Source: a virus
IMG/VR virus record: IMGVR_UViG_3300027508_000018
Span: 1 to 37,126 of that record
DNA length: 37,126 nucleotides
Direction: 5' to 3' (one strand)
A program made the position numbers and the translations under genes. Shown piece by piece: positions 12,812 to 20,579 of this stretch. Position 1 is the stretch's first letter; each line of letters opens with the position of its first letter. The notes beneath the pieces are model-generated. The model searched no databases and had not been told where the DNA came from. It saw nothing but the letters and a program-made list of their open reading frames with translations.

Positions 12812-13222
12812 ATGGCCTACACGAAACCAATCGGCGTAGCGTTCACCGATCAGGACATCAGCGGCGCGAACATTATCTTGACCGATGAGCAGCTTGGCTA
12901 CACCGCCGAGGGTCAGGGCACGGTAACGCAGGCGACCAGCAAGTCGACCGCGGTGACGCTGAACAAGCCCGCCGGCCAGATCACGATGAACAACGCGGCG
13001 CTGGGCGCTACGACTAACGTGACGTTTACGCTGAACAACACCTTCATCAGCACCAACGACATCCTCATCCTGAACGTAGCCGCCGGCGCTACCGCGGGCG
13101 CGTACAACTGCTGGGTGTCTGGCCTAAGCGCCGGGGCTGCGTCCATTACGGTGCGGAACATCAGCGCCGGGTCGCTGTCTGAAGCGGTCGTGATCAACTA
13201 CGCGCTGATCCACTGCGTCTAA
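12812..13222 (+). CDS. Beta-rich phage structural protein (possible head decoration)
   Basis: 136 residues, almost entirely Thr, Ala, Asn, Gly and Val with alternating polar and apolar residues, so an all-beta fold is likely. The segment QATSKSTAVTLNKPAGQITM resembles small virion proteins common in aquatic phages. It lies in the head-gene region. The ATG at 12812 uses the GGGGG inside the terL remnant as ribosome-binding site, 8 nt upstream. A decoration or fibre-like role is inferred from composition and place. Confidence 0.75.
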   Translation: MAYTKPIGVAFTDQDISGANIILTDEQLGYTAEGQGTVTQATSKSTAVTLNKPAGQITMNNAALGATTNVTFTLNNTFISTNDILILNVAAGATAGAYNCWVSGLSAGAASITVRNISAGSLSEAVVINYALIHCV

Positions 13223-13249
13223 CACTCTCACCGGCACAGCGGGGACGCG

Positions 13250-13507
13250 ATGGCCAAGAAAAGTGTTTCGCTGGCCGTAGGCCGAGGCGAGAAGCTACCG
13301 ACCGATAAGGGCGCGGGCCTGACCGCCAAGGGCCGCGCTAAGTACAATCGTGAGACAGGCTCCAACCTAAAGCCTCCGGCCCCCAGCCCCAAGACCGAGG
13401 CGGACAAGGGGCGTAAAAAATCTTTTTGCGCCCGCATGGCGGGTGTGGTAGCCAAGGCTGAGAACGCCGACAGGGCGAAGGCCAGCATGAGAAGGTGGAA
13501 GTGCTGA
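13250..13507 (+). CDS. Small basic phage protein (DUF6321-like)
   Basis: 85 residues, rich in Lys and Arg. The stretch GAGLTAKGRAKYNRETGSNL (about 24-43) and the motif KKSFCARM match what I recall of DUF6321, a family found in many phages near the terminase and portal genes; the function is unknown. GGGGACG precedes the start. The stop overlaps the next start by one base (TGATG). Together with the next two small genes it forms a run of three basic proteins before the portal. Confidence 0.8.
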   Translation: MAKKSVSLAVGRGEKLPTDKGAGLTAKGRAKYNRETGSNLKPPAPSPKTEADKGRKKSFCARMAGVVAKAENADRAKASMRRWKC

Positions 13508-13668
13508 TGGCAAAACCAGGGCTATATTCCAACATCGCAGCCAAGAGGGCGCGCATTGCGGCCGGGTCTGGCGAGAAGATGCGGAAGGTCGGCTCCAAGG
13601 GCGCCCCGACCGCGGCGGCGTTCCGTGAATCTGCCAAGACGGCCAAGCCAGCCAAGAAGGGCAAGTGA
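13507..13668 (+). CDS. Small basic phage protein (53 residues)
   Basis: The frame encodes MAKPGLYSNIAAKRARIAAG followed by SGEKMRKVGSKGAPTAAAF and a Lys/Ala-rich end. This is a familiar small protein in many environmental phages, usually beside the portal; its function is not known. The strong positive charge suggests contact with DNA, perhaps as a minor virion component, but that is inference. The start shares one base with the upstream stop. Confidence 0.78.
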   Translation: MAKPGLYSNIAAKRARIAAGSGEKMRKVGSKGAPTAAAFRESAKTAKPAKKGK

Positions 13669-13669
13669 C

Positions 13670-13807
13670 ATGCCGCTGGTGAAGTCCACCTCCAAGGACG
13701 CCTTCCGCAAGAACGTGAAGGCCGAAATTGCTGCCGGCAAGCCGGCAAAACAGGCTGTCGCCATTGCGTACGCAACCAAGCGCGCAGCGGCTAAGAAAGG
13801 CAAGTAA
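13670..13807 (+). CDS. Small basic phage protein (DUF6496-like, 45 residues)
   Basis: The protein MPLVKSTSKDAFRKNVKAEI, then AAGKPAKQAVAIAYATKRAA and a Lys-rich end, fits a small helical family common in phages. The name DUF6496 is from memory. The stop TAA shares its last base with the portal ATG (TAATG), so translation of the portal may be coupled to it. Function unknown. Confidence 0.78.
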   Translation: MPLVKSTSKDAFRKNVKAEIAAGKPAKQAVAIAYATKRAAAKKGK

Positions 13808-15984
13808 TGGCCGCCAACGATGTAGAAGCCGCAGGCAAGGTATCGGACAGCGACGACAAGGACCGTCTGTCCGTCATGCGCCGGCGCTACACCATGGCGC
13901 TGTCGGCCTACTCGGACAGCCGCGAGGACGAACTGGACGACCTGCGCTTCATGGCCGGGTCGCCTGACAACCAGTGGCAGTGGCCGGCGGACGTGCTGGC
14001 GACCCGCGGGTCTGTGCAGGGTCAAACGATTAACGCGCGGCCGTGCCTGACGATCAACAAGCTGCCGCAGCATGTGCGCCAGGTGACCAACGAGCAGCGG
14101 CAGAACCGGCCGACCGGCAAGGTGATCCCGGCCGACGACCGCGCGGACGTGCGCGTGGCCGAGATATTTGACGGCATGGTGCGGCACATTGAGTATATCT
14201 CAGACGCCGACGTGGCTTACGACACGGCCTGCGACAACCAGGTTACCTACGGCGAGGGCTACATCCGCATTTTGACGGAGTACGCCCGCGAGGACAGCTT
14301 CGACCAGGACATCAAGATCGGACGGGTGCGGAACTCGTTCTCGGTCTACATGGACCCGGCCATTCAAGACCCGTGCGGCGCCGACGCCGAGTGGTGCTTC
14401 ATCACCGAAGACGTGAGCAAGGCCGACTATGAACGCATGTTTCCAGACGCTGCGCCGATTTCTAGCCTCATGTCGCAAGGCGTGGGCGACCAGAGCCTTT
14501 CTCAATGGCTCTCGGAAGACATGGTACGTATCGCCGAATACTTCTACTACGAACACGAAAAAGCGACGCTAAACCTCTACCCCGACAACATCACAGCCTT
14601 CGCCAACTCGCCGCAGGACAAGCAACTGAAGGCGATGTTTGGCAAGCCGCTGCGTAGCCGCTCGGTGGACCGCAAGAAGGTCAAGTGGGTCAAGACCAAC
14701 GGGTTTGAGGTGCTGGAAGAGCGCGATTGGGCGGGCAAATACATCCCCGTCGTGCGCGTAATCGGCAACGAGTTTGAGGTCGACGGTCAGCTTTACGTGT
14801 CGGGCCTTGTGCGGAACGCCAAGGACGCCCAGCGCATGTACAACTACTGGGTCAGCCAGGAAGCCGAAATGCTGGCTCTGGCACCCAAAGCACCCTTCAT
14901 TGGCTATGGCGGCCAGTTTGAAGGCTACGAGATGAACTGGAAGACGGCTAACACGAACAACTGGCCGTACCTAGAGGTCAATCCAGACGTTACGGACGGC
15001 GCAGGAAGCCCTCTGCCGCTTCCGCAGCGCGCACCGCCGCCGCTGGCCCAGACCGGCCTCATACAAGCTAAATTGGGCGCTGCTGACGACATCAAAGGCA
15101 CCACAGGCCAGTACGACAGCAGCCTAGGGGCGCAAAGCAACGAGCGGTCTGGCCGGGCCATTCTGGCGCGCGAGAAGCAGGGCGACACGGGCACCTACCA
15201 TTACGTCGACAACCTGTCCCGCGCGATCCGGCACGTCACCCGGCAACTTGTGGACATGATCCCCAAGATTTACGACACCGCCCGCGTGGCGCGTATCGTG
15301 GGCCTAGACGGCGAAGTGGGCATGGTGCGGATCAATCCGACCCAGCCGGAGCCTGTGAAGGAAATCCGCGACGAAAACGGGCTTGTGATCGACAAGATTT
15401 ACAACCCGTCGGTCGGCGTTTACGACGTGTGCGTGACCACTGGGCCAGGCTACATGACCAAGCGTCAGGAAGCCTTGGACGCCATGTCTATGCTGTTGCA
15501 GTCTAACCCGCAGCTTTGGACGGTCGCCGGTGATCTGTTCATCAAAAACATGGATTGGCCGGGCGCGCAGGAGATGGCGGCGCGGTTTGCTAAGATCATT
15601 GATCCAAAGGTTATGGAAGGCGAAGACCAATCGCCCGAAATGCAGATGGCCAAGATGCAGATCGAAGCCCTGACCAAGGAACTGAACCAAGTCGTCGGCA
15701 TGTTGCAGCGCGTCGAGCAGTCGATCGAGGCGCAGGAAGTGCAGATCAAGGCCTACGACGCCGAAACCAAGCGCATTTCCGCGGTCCAGGCCGGCATGAC
15801 GCCCGATCAAATTCAAGACATCGTGATGGGCACCATCGCAGCAGCTATGGATACCGGCGATCTGGTTGGCCCCGGCGGCCCAGTTTCACGTGAAATGCCG
15901 GAAATGCAACCGGAAATGGGCGGAATGCCACCAGACATGGGCGGAATGCCACCTCAAATGCCGCCAGGAGGCCCAATGCAATGA
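13807..15984 (+). CDS. Portal protein, P22 type
   Basis: The 725-residue protein forms the dodecameric DNA gateway at one capsid vertex. The length equals that of P22 gp1, and the sequence style agrees (FMAGSPDNQWQW, RPCLTINKLPQHVRQVTNEQ, NQVTYGEGYIRI, SLGAQSNERSGRAILAREKQ). The C-terminal third is helical, as in the P22 barrel (about 600-660). The last 30 residues are a Met/Gly/Pro-rich low-complexity tail in which the unit MGGMPPDMGGMPP is repeated. The gene's TGA overlaps the next ATG by 4 nt. Confidence 0.95.
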   Translation: MAANDVEAAGKVSDSDDKDRLSVMRRRYTMALSAYSDSREDELDDLRFMAGSPDNQWQWPADVLATRGSVQGQTINARPCLTINKLPQHVRQVTNEQRQNRPTGKVIPADDRADVRVAEIFDGMVRHIEYISDADVAYDTACDNQVTYGEGYIRILTEYAREDSFDQDIKIGRVRNSFSVYMDPAIQDPCGADAEWCFITEDVSKADYERMFPDAAPISSLMSQGVGDQSLSQWLSEDMVRIAEYFYYEHEKATLNLYPDNITAFANSPQDKQLKAMFGKPLRSRSVDRKKVKWVKTNGFEVLEERDWAGKYIPVVRVIGNEFEVDGQLYVSGLVRNAKDAQRMYNYWVSQEAEMLALAPKAPFIGYGGQFEGYEMNWKTANTNNWPYLEVNPDVTDGAGSPLPLPQRAPPPLAQTGLIQAKLGAADDIKGTTGQYDSSLGAQSNERSGRAILAREKQGDTGTYHYVDNLSRAIRHVTRQLVDMIPKIYDTARVARIVGLDGEVGMVRINPTQPEPVKEIRDENGLVIDKIYNPSVGVYDVCVTTGPGYMTKRQEALDAMSMLLQSNPQLWTVAGDLFIKNMDWPGAQEMAARFAKIIDPKVMEGEDQSPEMQMAKMQIEALTKELNQVVGMLQRVEQSIEAQEVQIKAYDAETKRISAVQAGMTPDQIQDIVMGTIAAAMDTGDLVGPGGPVSREMPEMQPEMGGMPPDMGGMPPQMPPGGPMQ

Positions 15985-16343
15985 GTTGCGCTGAATTTAT
16001 CGGCTGCATGTTTTTGGCCCGCGATGTGGCCCATTCGGTCCATCTAAACACCCGCAGTTTTGCCAAACACAAGGCTTTGGGCGGGTTTTACGACAATGTA
16101 ATCGACCTAGCCGACAAGTTTGCCGAAGCCTATCAAGGCCGGCACGGGCTTATTGGTCCAATTTCCTTGCACTCCGCGCGCAAAACCTCCAATATCACCG
16201 AATTTCTTGAGGATAGCCTCAAAGAAATTGAGGATATGCGCTATAAAGTGTGCGACAAGTCTGATACGGCGTTGCAGAACATCATCGACGAGATTGTCGG
16301 GCTGTATTTGACGACGCTGTATAAACTGAAATTCCTCGCGTAA
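15981..16343 (+). CDS. Ferritin/Dps-like small protein (DUF5856-like)
   Basis: 120 residues. The segment HSVHLNTRSFAKHKALGGFY followed by DLADKFAEAYQG has the spacing of His, Asp and Glu found in Dps/ferritin-like four-helix proteins, and the end TALQNIIDEIVGLYLTTLYK resembles the family I know as DUF5856. The protein may protect DNA or hold iron, or may have only a structural role. It is translated from an ATGA overlap with the portal gene. The assignment rests on pattern only. Confidence 0.7.
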   Translation: MSCAEFIGCMFLARDVAHSVHLNTRSFAKHKALGGFYDNVIDLADKFAEAYQGRHGLIGPISLHSARKTSNITEFLEDSLKEIEDMRYKVCDKSDTALQNIIDEIVGLYLTTLYKLKFLA

Positions 16344-16352
16344 GGACGTGCC

Positions 16353-16661
16353 ATGGAACTCCCGATCACTAACCCGCTTTCGGACGCCGATTTTCCCACC
16401 CGCACCGCGGCTTTTACCGCGACGGCCGCGTCTACGGCTACTTGGCCGGCAGGCCCTCAAGCTGTTTCCGTGTGGGCGACCACTGCGTGTCATGTGCTTG
16501 TGGGTGAGGGTGTAACTGCCACCACGGCGTCTTTTGCGATCCCGGCCAACACCCTTGTGAACCTGATTTTGCCTACCGGCACCGGGGCTCCGTGGCGGGT
16601 CAGCGCAATTCAAACAGCCGCTGGCGGTACGCTTTACGCGCGCCCCATTAACTACAAGTAA
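16353..16661 (+). CDS. Small beta-rich head-region protein
   Basis: 102 residues, rich in Ala and Thr, with alternating residues typical of a beta-sandwich. No known domain is recognised. AAGGA lies 6 nt before the ATG. Its position between portal and scaffold suggests a decoration or head-fibre component. Confidence 0.68.
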   Translation: MELPITNPLSDADFPTRTAAFTATAASTATWPAGPQAVSVWATTACHVLVGEGVTATTASFAIPANTLVNLILPTGTGAPWRVSAIQTAAGGTLYARPINYK

Positions 16662-16684
16662 CACCGTACGGTAGGGGCGCGCAG

Positions 16685-17128
16685 ATGACTAACGTCAAAA
16701 TTTCTGAACTCCCGGCCGCTACCACGCCGCTTACCGGCGCGGAGTTGGTGCCGATTGTCCAGAGCGGCGTTACTGATCAGGTCAGCGTGTCTAACCTAAC
16801 TTCCGGCCGCGCCGTGCCTGTAGGTTCTTTGACGCGCGGCGCCCCGGTCACAAAAACGGCCAGTTTTACCCTTGCGGATACCGAAAACTGGGTCATTTGC
16901 AACGGTACGGGGTCCATCACCATCACATTTCCCTCCGCGGCGTCTTGGACCGGCCGCGAGGTAATGGTCAAAACTATCGCCGCGTTTACGGTTGTGTCGG
17001 CGTCGTCCAACATCGTGCCGCTTATTGGCGGCGTGGCAGGGACGGCTATTTTGGCAGCGACCGCCGGTAAATGGGCCACTCTTGTAAGCGACGGCACGAA
17101 CTGGGTCATAATGGCCGCCGTTGTCTGA
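16685..17128 (+). CDS. Fibre-like virion protein
   Basis: 147 residues. The start VKISELPAATTPLTGAELVP is a familiar N-terminal module of phage fibre and tail-associated proteins. The remainder is beta-rich (FTLADTENWVICNGTGSITI and on), as in small capsid or tail fibres. AGGGG precedes the start. Being in the head region, it may be a head fibre; this is inference. Confidence 0.72.
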   Translation: MTNVKISELPAATTPLTGAELVPIVQSGVTDQVSVSNLTSGRAVPVGSLTRGAPVTKTASFTLADTENWVICNGTGSITITFPSAASWTGREVMVKTIAAFTVVSASSNIVPLIGGVAGTAILAATAGKWATLVSDGTNWVIMAAVV

Positions 17129-17171
17129 CAACCGTACTGGTGCGGTCCACCAGGGTTCGTAAGGAACACCA

Positions 17172-17954
17172 ATGTCTGAAGCAGTACAAGACTTAGCGGA
17201 AGTACCCGCGCCGGAACAGGCCGCTACGGCGGCGCCTGTAACCGATGCCTCATTGCCGGAAGACCAAACGACAGAAGCGCCTAAGACCTTCACCCAAGAA
17301 GAGTTGGACGCGATTGTCGGCAAACGCCTTGCCCGTGAACAACGGAAATGGGAGCGTGAGCAAGCCCAAAGGCAGGCTGAACTGGAAACGCGTCGGGCGA
17401 TGCCCGTCAACCCTCCAGCGCCTGATGATTTCAACAACGCTGCTGAGTATGCGGAGGCTTTGGCTGAGCGAAAAGCACAAGAGTTGGTTCGTCAGCGTGA
17501 AGCCGCCCAGCAGCAAGCTAGATTGCTGGAAACATACCACGAGAAAGAGGAAACCGCCCGCGGTAAATACGACGACTTTGAACAGGTCGCGTACAACCCG
17601 AGCCTTCCTGTGACCGATGTTATGGCCCAGACAATTCAGGCTTCTGACGTTGGCCCCGACATCATCTATTGGCTAGGGTCCAATCCGAAAGAGTCTGCGC
17701 GTATCGCCAACCTTCCGCCAATTTTGCAGGCCAAGGAAATCGGCAAAATCGAAGCCAAGATGGCTTCTGATCCGCCGCTGAAAAGAACCTCAACCGCGCC
17801 CGCCCCTATTGCTCCGGTGACTGCGCGTTCAACTTCCTCCCCTGCCTATGACACGACAGACCCTAGATCTGTTAAATCCATGTCAACGTCAGAATGGATT
17901 GAAGCGGAGCGTATGCGCCAGATCAAGAAGTGGGAGGCTTCCCGCAACCGCTAA
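17172..17954 (+). CDS. Capsid scaffolding protein
   Basis: 260 residues that guide capsid assembly and then leave. It has the usual composition: an acidic, Pro/Ala-rich N-terminus, the motif TFTQEELDAIVGKRLAREQR (about 39-58), a long Gln/Glu/Arg coiled coil to about residue 130, and a helical basic C-terminus (SEWIEAERMRQIKKWEASRN), which in P22 is the coat-binding end. It directly precedes the coat gene. AAGGAA lies before the start. Assignment by context and composition is strong. Confidence 0.88.
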   Translation: MSEAVQDLAEVPAPEQAATAAPVTDASLPEDQTTEAPKTFTQEELDAIVGKRLAREQRKWEREQAQRQAELETRRAMPVNPPAPDDFNNAAEYAEALAERKAQELVRQREAAQQQARLLETYHEKEETARGKYDDFEQVAYNPSLPVTDVMAQTIQASDVGPDIIYWLGSNPKESARIANLPPILQAKEIGKIEAKMASDPPLKRTSTAPAPIAPVTARSTSSPAYDTTDPRSVKSMSTSEWIEAERMRQIKKWEASRNR

Positions 17955-17972
17955 GTATAAGGATCAGCCACC

Positions 17973-19178
17973 GTGGCTAATTCACTTCTTACCATCGACA
18001 TGATCACCCGGAAAGCTCTCGAAATCCTCGAGAACAACCTTGTGATCACCCGCACCGTGAACCGCCAGTACGACGACAGCTTTGCCGTCGAAGGCGCGAA
18101 GATCGGCTCCACCCTCCGCATCCGTCTGCCAGACCGCGCTCTGGTGACCGACGGCGCCGCGCTGCAAGTGCAGGACGACAACGAACAGTTCACCACGCTG
18201 ACGGTTTCCAGCCAGAAGCACATCGGTGTGAACTTCACGTCTGCTGAACTGACCATGCAGTTGGACGACTTCGCCGAGCGCGTTCTCAAGCCGCGTATTT
18301 CGCAGCTTGCGTCCAGCATCGACGCTGACGTGGCCAACTCCTACAAGTCGATCTTCCAGTCTGTCGGCACCCCCGGCACGACCCCGGCGACCTCTCTGGT
18401 GCTGCTCCAAGCCCAGCAGAAGTTGAACGAGTCTGCTGCCGTCATGTCCCCGCGCTACGCGACGGTCAACCCGGCCGCCAACGCTGGGCTGGTTGAAGGC
18501 TTGAAGGGCCTTTTCAACCCGGTCAACACTATCTCCCGCCAGTTCAAGAACGGCCTGATGGGTGAAGGTGTGCTGGGTCTTGAAGAGATCAACATGTCTC
18601 AGTCCATCAAGCAGCACACGACCGGCAGCCGCACCGGCGCGCATACCGTGACCACCACGGTGTCCACGCAGGGCCAGGCGACCATCAACATCACCGGCAC
18701 CGGCTCGCAGACCATCGCCGCCGGCGACGTGTTCACCATTGCCAGCGTGTTCGCGGTCAACCCGCAGACCCGCGAATCGACCGGCTCGCTTCAGCAGTTT
18801 GTCGTGACCGAAGCCAACACGGCTTCCGGTGGCGCCTACACCTCGGTGAAGATCAGCCCGGCGATTTACACCTCCAGCAACGCGCTGGCGACTGTAGACA
18901 GCTTCCCGCAGTCCTCTGCCGTTGTGACGTTCCTCGGCTCTGCTTCCACGCAGTACCCGCAGAACCTCGTGTACCACAAGGACGCGATTTCCTTCGCCAC
19001 CGCCGACCTTCTGCTGCCGCAGGGCGTCGACATGGCCTCCCGTCAGGTCCACAACGGCATCTCCATGCGTGTTGTGCGCCAGTACGACATCAACAACGAC
19101 CGTCTGCCGTGCCGTATTGACGTACTGTATGGCTTCAGCACCATTCGCCCGCCGATGGCCGTGCGGATGTGGGGCTAA
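17973..19178 (+). CDS. Major capsid protein, P22 coat family
   Basis: 401 residues, close to the 430 of P22 gp5. The N-terminus (NSLLTIDMITRKALEILENN) and the segment DDSFAVEGAKIGSTLRIRLP are typical of the P22 coat family. The fold is expected to be HK97-like with an inserted domain. The start is GTG at 17973, with AAGGA about 9 nt upstream; the first in-frame ATG is at residue 10 and is too late. Codons are strongly biased to C and G in the third position, as expected for the most abundant product. It lies 18 bp after the scaffold gene. Confidence 0.94.
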   Translation: MANSLLTIDMITRKALEILENNLVITRTVNRQYDDSFAVEGAKIGSTLRIRLPDRALVTDGAALQVQDDNEQFTTLTVSSQKHIGVNFTSAELTMQLDDFAERVLKPRISQLASSIDADVANSYKSIFQSVGTPGTTPATSLVLLQAQQKLNESAAVMSPRYATVNPAANAGLVEGLKGLFNPVNTISRQFKNGLMGEGVLGLEEINMSQSIKQHTTGSRTGAHTVTTTVSTQGQATINITGTGSQTIAAGDVFTIASVFAVNPQTRESTGSLQQFVVTEANTASGGAYTSVKISPAIYTSSNALATVDSFPQSSAVVTFLGSASTQYPQNLVYHKDAISFATADLLLPQGVDMASRQVHNGISMRVVRQYDINNDRLPCRIDVLYGFSTIRPPMAVRMWG

Positions 19179-19203
19179 CAGGTAGAGATAGGAGAATAAG
19201 ATC

Positions 19204-19620
19204 ATGGCACTTCCTTCTGTCGGTGGCGGCTATCAGATTGGTGATGGCAACCTCAACGAACCGGAAATCGTCACTGTTCCCGCGCCGGCGACGGCTACGG
19301 ACAGCGCGACGCTGACGTCCGCGCAGCTTACTAACGGCATCATCATCGGTACGCCGACGACGACCGCCGCTTACACGCTGCCGCTGGCGTCTGATCTGGA
19401 CGCCTACCTGAACAACTCCAAAGTAGGGTCTGCGTTTGACTTCCGCGTCATCAACACGACGACCGCGGGCGTCATCACGATGACCACCAACACTGGCTGG
19501 ACAATCGGCTCCAGCGGTTCGCAGGGTCTTATGACCATTGCAGCCACCGCCGGCACCGTGCGCTCCTTCCGCGCGCGTCGTCTGGGGGATAACTCCTGGG
19601 CGCTGTACGCGATTTCGTAA
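19204..19620 (+). CDS. Probable capsid decoration protein
   Basis: 138 residues, beta-rich. The stretch SAQLTNGIIIGTPTTTAAYT followed by LPLASDLDAYL and a strand-rich end is familiar from small proteins next to the coat gene in aquatic phages. It shares the coat gene's strong codon bias, so it should be made in large amounts, which suits decoration. AGGAG precedes the start. A stable hairpin follows the stop. Confidence 0.75.
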   Translation: MALPSVGGGYQIGDGNLNEPEIVTVPAPATATDSATLTSAQLTNGIIIGTPTTTAAYTLPLASDLDAYLNNSKVGSAFDFRVINTTTAGVITMTTNTGWTIGSSGSQGLMTIAATAGTVRSFRARRLGDNSWALYAIS

Positions 19621-19626
19621 CCGACC

Positions 19627-19650
19627 CGGCCCCTGCTTCGGCAGGGGCCG
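19627..19650 (+). terminator. UUCG-loop hairpin after the capsid genes
   Basis: A perfect 10-bp G/C-rich stem (19627-19636 with 19641-19650) closes on a TTCG loop with C-G, the very stable UUCG tetraloop. There is no T-run after it, so it is probably a partial terminator or a 3' block that protects the capsid mRNA from exonucleases. This would set capsid genes above tail genes in expression. Confidence 0.6.
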
Positions 19651-19666
19651 ACCTTCAGAGGTTTGT

Positions 19667-19885
19667 ATGGCCGTAATCTATCTACAGCACCCCCATCACG
19701 GCACTAAGGTTGCCACGATGGACGCCGAAGCAATTTATGATGAAGAGTGCGGCTGGATGCGCTATAACCCTGCTGCGCCGGCTCCGGCCCCGGAACCTGC
19801 CGAAAGCATAAACGGGTTAGCTAGCCGGCGCCGCAGCCGGCCTCGCGTAGTTAAAGAGGATAACGGCGATGACAACAGCGGGTGA
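19667..19885 (+). CDS. Small conserved phage protein
   Basis: 72 residues from the ATG at 19667 (MAVIYLQHPHHGTKVATMDA). The N-terminal half resembles a small protein often found between capsid and tail genes of podoviruses; its role is unknown. The C-terminal half is Ala/Pro-rich, then basic (RRRSRPRVVK), then acidic. A longer frame upstream runs through the hairpin and is not used. It overlaps the next gene by 17 bp. Confidence 0.75.
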   Translation: MAVIYLQHPHHGTKVATMDAEAIYDEECGWMRYNPAAPAPAPEPAESINGLASRRRSRPRVVKEDNGDDNSG

Positions 19886-20579
19886 TCAAATCAATGGCGC
19901 GCTTCGCCTGCTGAATGTTTTGGCTGAAGGTGAAACGCCGTCGGCGGAAACTTCACAAGACGCGCTGTACGCTCTTAACCAGATGATCGACAGTTGGAAC
20001 ACGGAACGGCTGTCCGTGTTTTCCACGCAAGACCAAGTAGAAACTTGGCCTCCAGGCACTATTTCGCGCACGTTTGGGCCGACCGGAGATATTGTAGGCG
20101 AACGTCCCATTTTGGTTGACGACAGCACCTACTTTCGCGATCCGGCTTCCGGCATCTCCTACGGCCTTAAGCTGATCAATCAGCAGCAATACAACGGCAT
20201 TGCGGTCAAGACCGTTACCAGCACATATCCGCAGGTACTGTGGATCAACATGACGTACCCCAACATTGAAATGTACGTCTATCCGGTGCCGACCAAAGTG
20301 CTAGAATTTCACATCGTGTCGGTCCAACCACTGACGCAACCCGCTAATCTGGCTACAACGCTGGCGTTTCCGCCCGGCTATCTGAGGTGTTTTCGCTATA
20401 ATTTGGCGTGCGAATTGGCTCCTGAATTTGGCATAGAGCCTACTCCGCAAGTGCAACGAATTGCGATGACATCTAAACGCAATCTCAAGCGCATCAACAA
20501 CCCTGACGACATCATGGCGCTGCCTTACAGCATTGTGGGCACTCGCCAGCGGTTTAACATTTTTGCCGGCAACTACTGA
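19869..20579 (+). CDS. Tail accessory factor, P22 gp4-like (portal adaptor)
   Basis: 236 residues. The protein begins TAGDQINGALRLLNVLAEGE and has DALYALNQMIDSWN at about 29-42, both typical of the gp4 head-to-tail adaptor family. It would attach to the portal ring after packaging and hold the DNA in. Its length is somewhat greater than the 166 residues of P22 gp4. The order gp4-like then gp10-like agrees with P22. The stop shares a base with the next start (TGATG). Confidence 0.88.
   Translation: MTTAGDQINGALRLLNVLAEGETPSAETSQDALYALNQMIDSWNTERLSVFSTQDQVETWPPGTISRTFGPTGDIVGERPILVDDSTYFRDPASGISYGLKLINQQQYNGIAVKTVTSTYPQVLWINMTYPNIEMYVYPVPTKVLEFHIVSVQPLTQPANLATTLAFPPGYLRCFRYNLACELAPEFGIEPTPQVQRIAMTSKRNLKRINNPDDIMALPYSIVGTRQRFNIFAGNY

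Noticed and set aside
15870-15984. Tandem repeat at the portal gene end
   Set aside because: The Met/Gly/Pro repeats are in frame and are a common low-complexity portal tail, so they are noted with the gene and not as a separate element.
17982-19205. Minus-strand frame of 407 codons opposite the coat gene
   Set aside because: The coat gene is certain, and the antisense frame follows from its biased codons.
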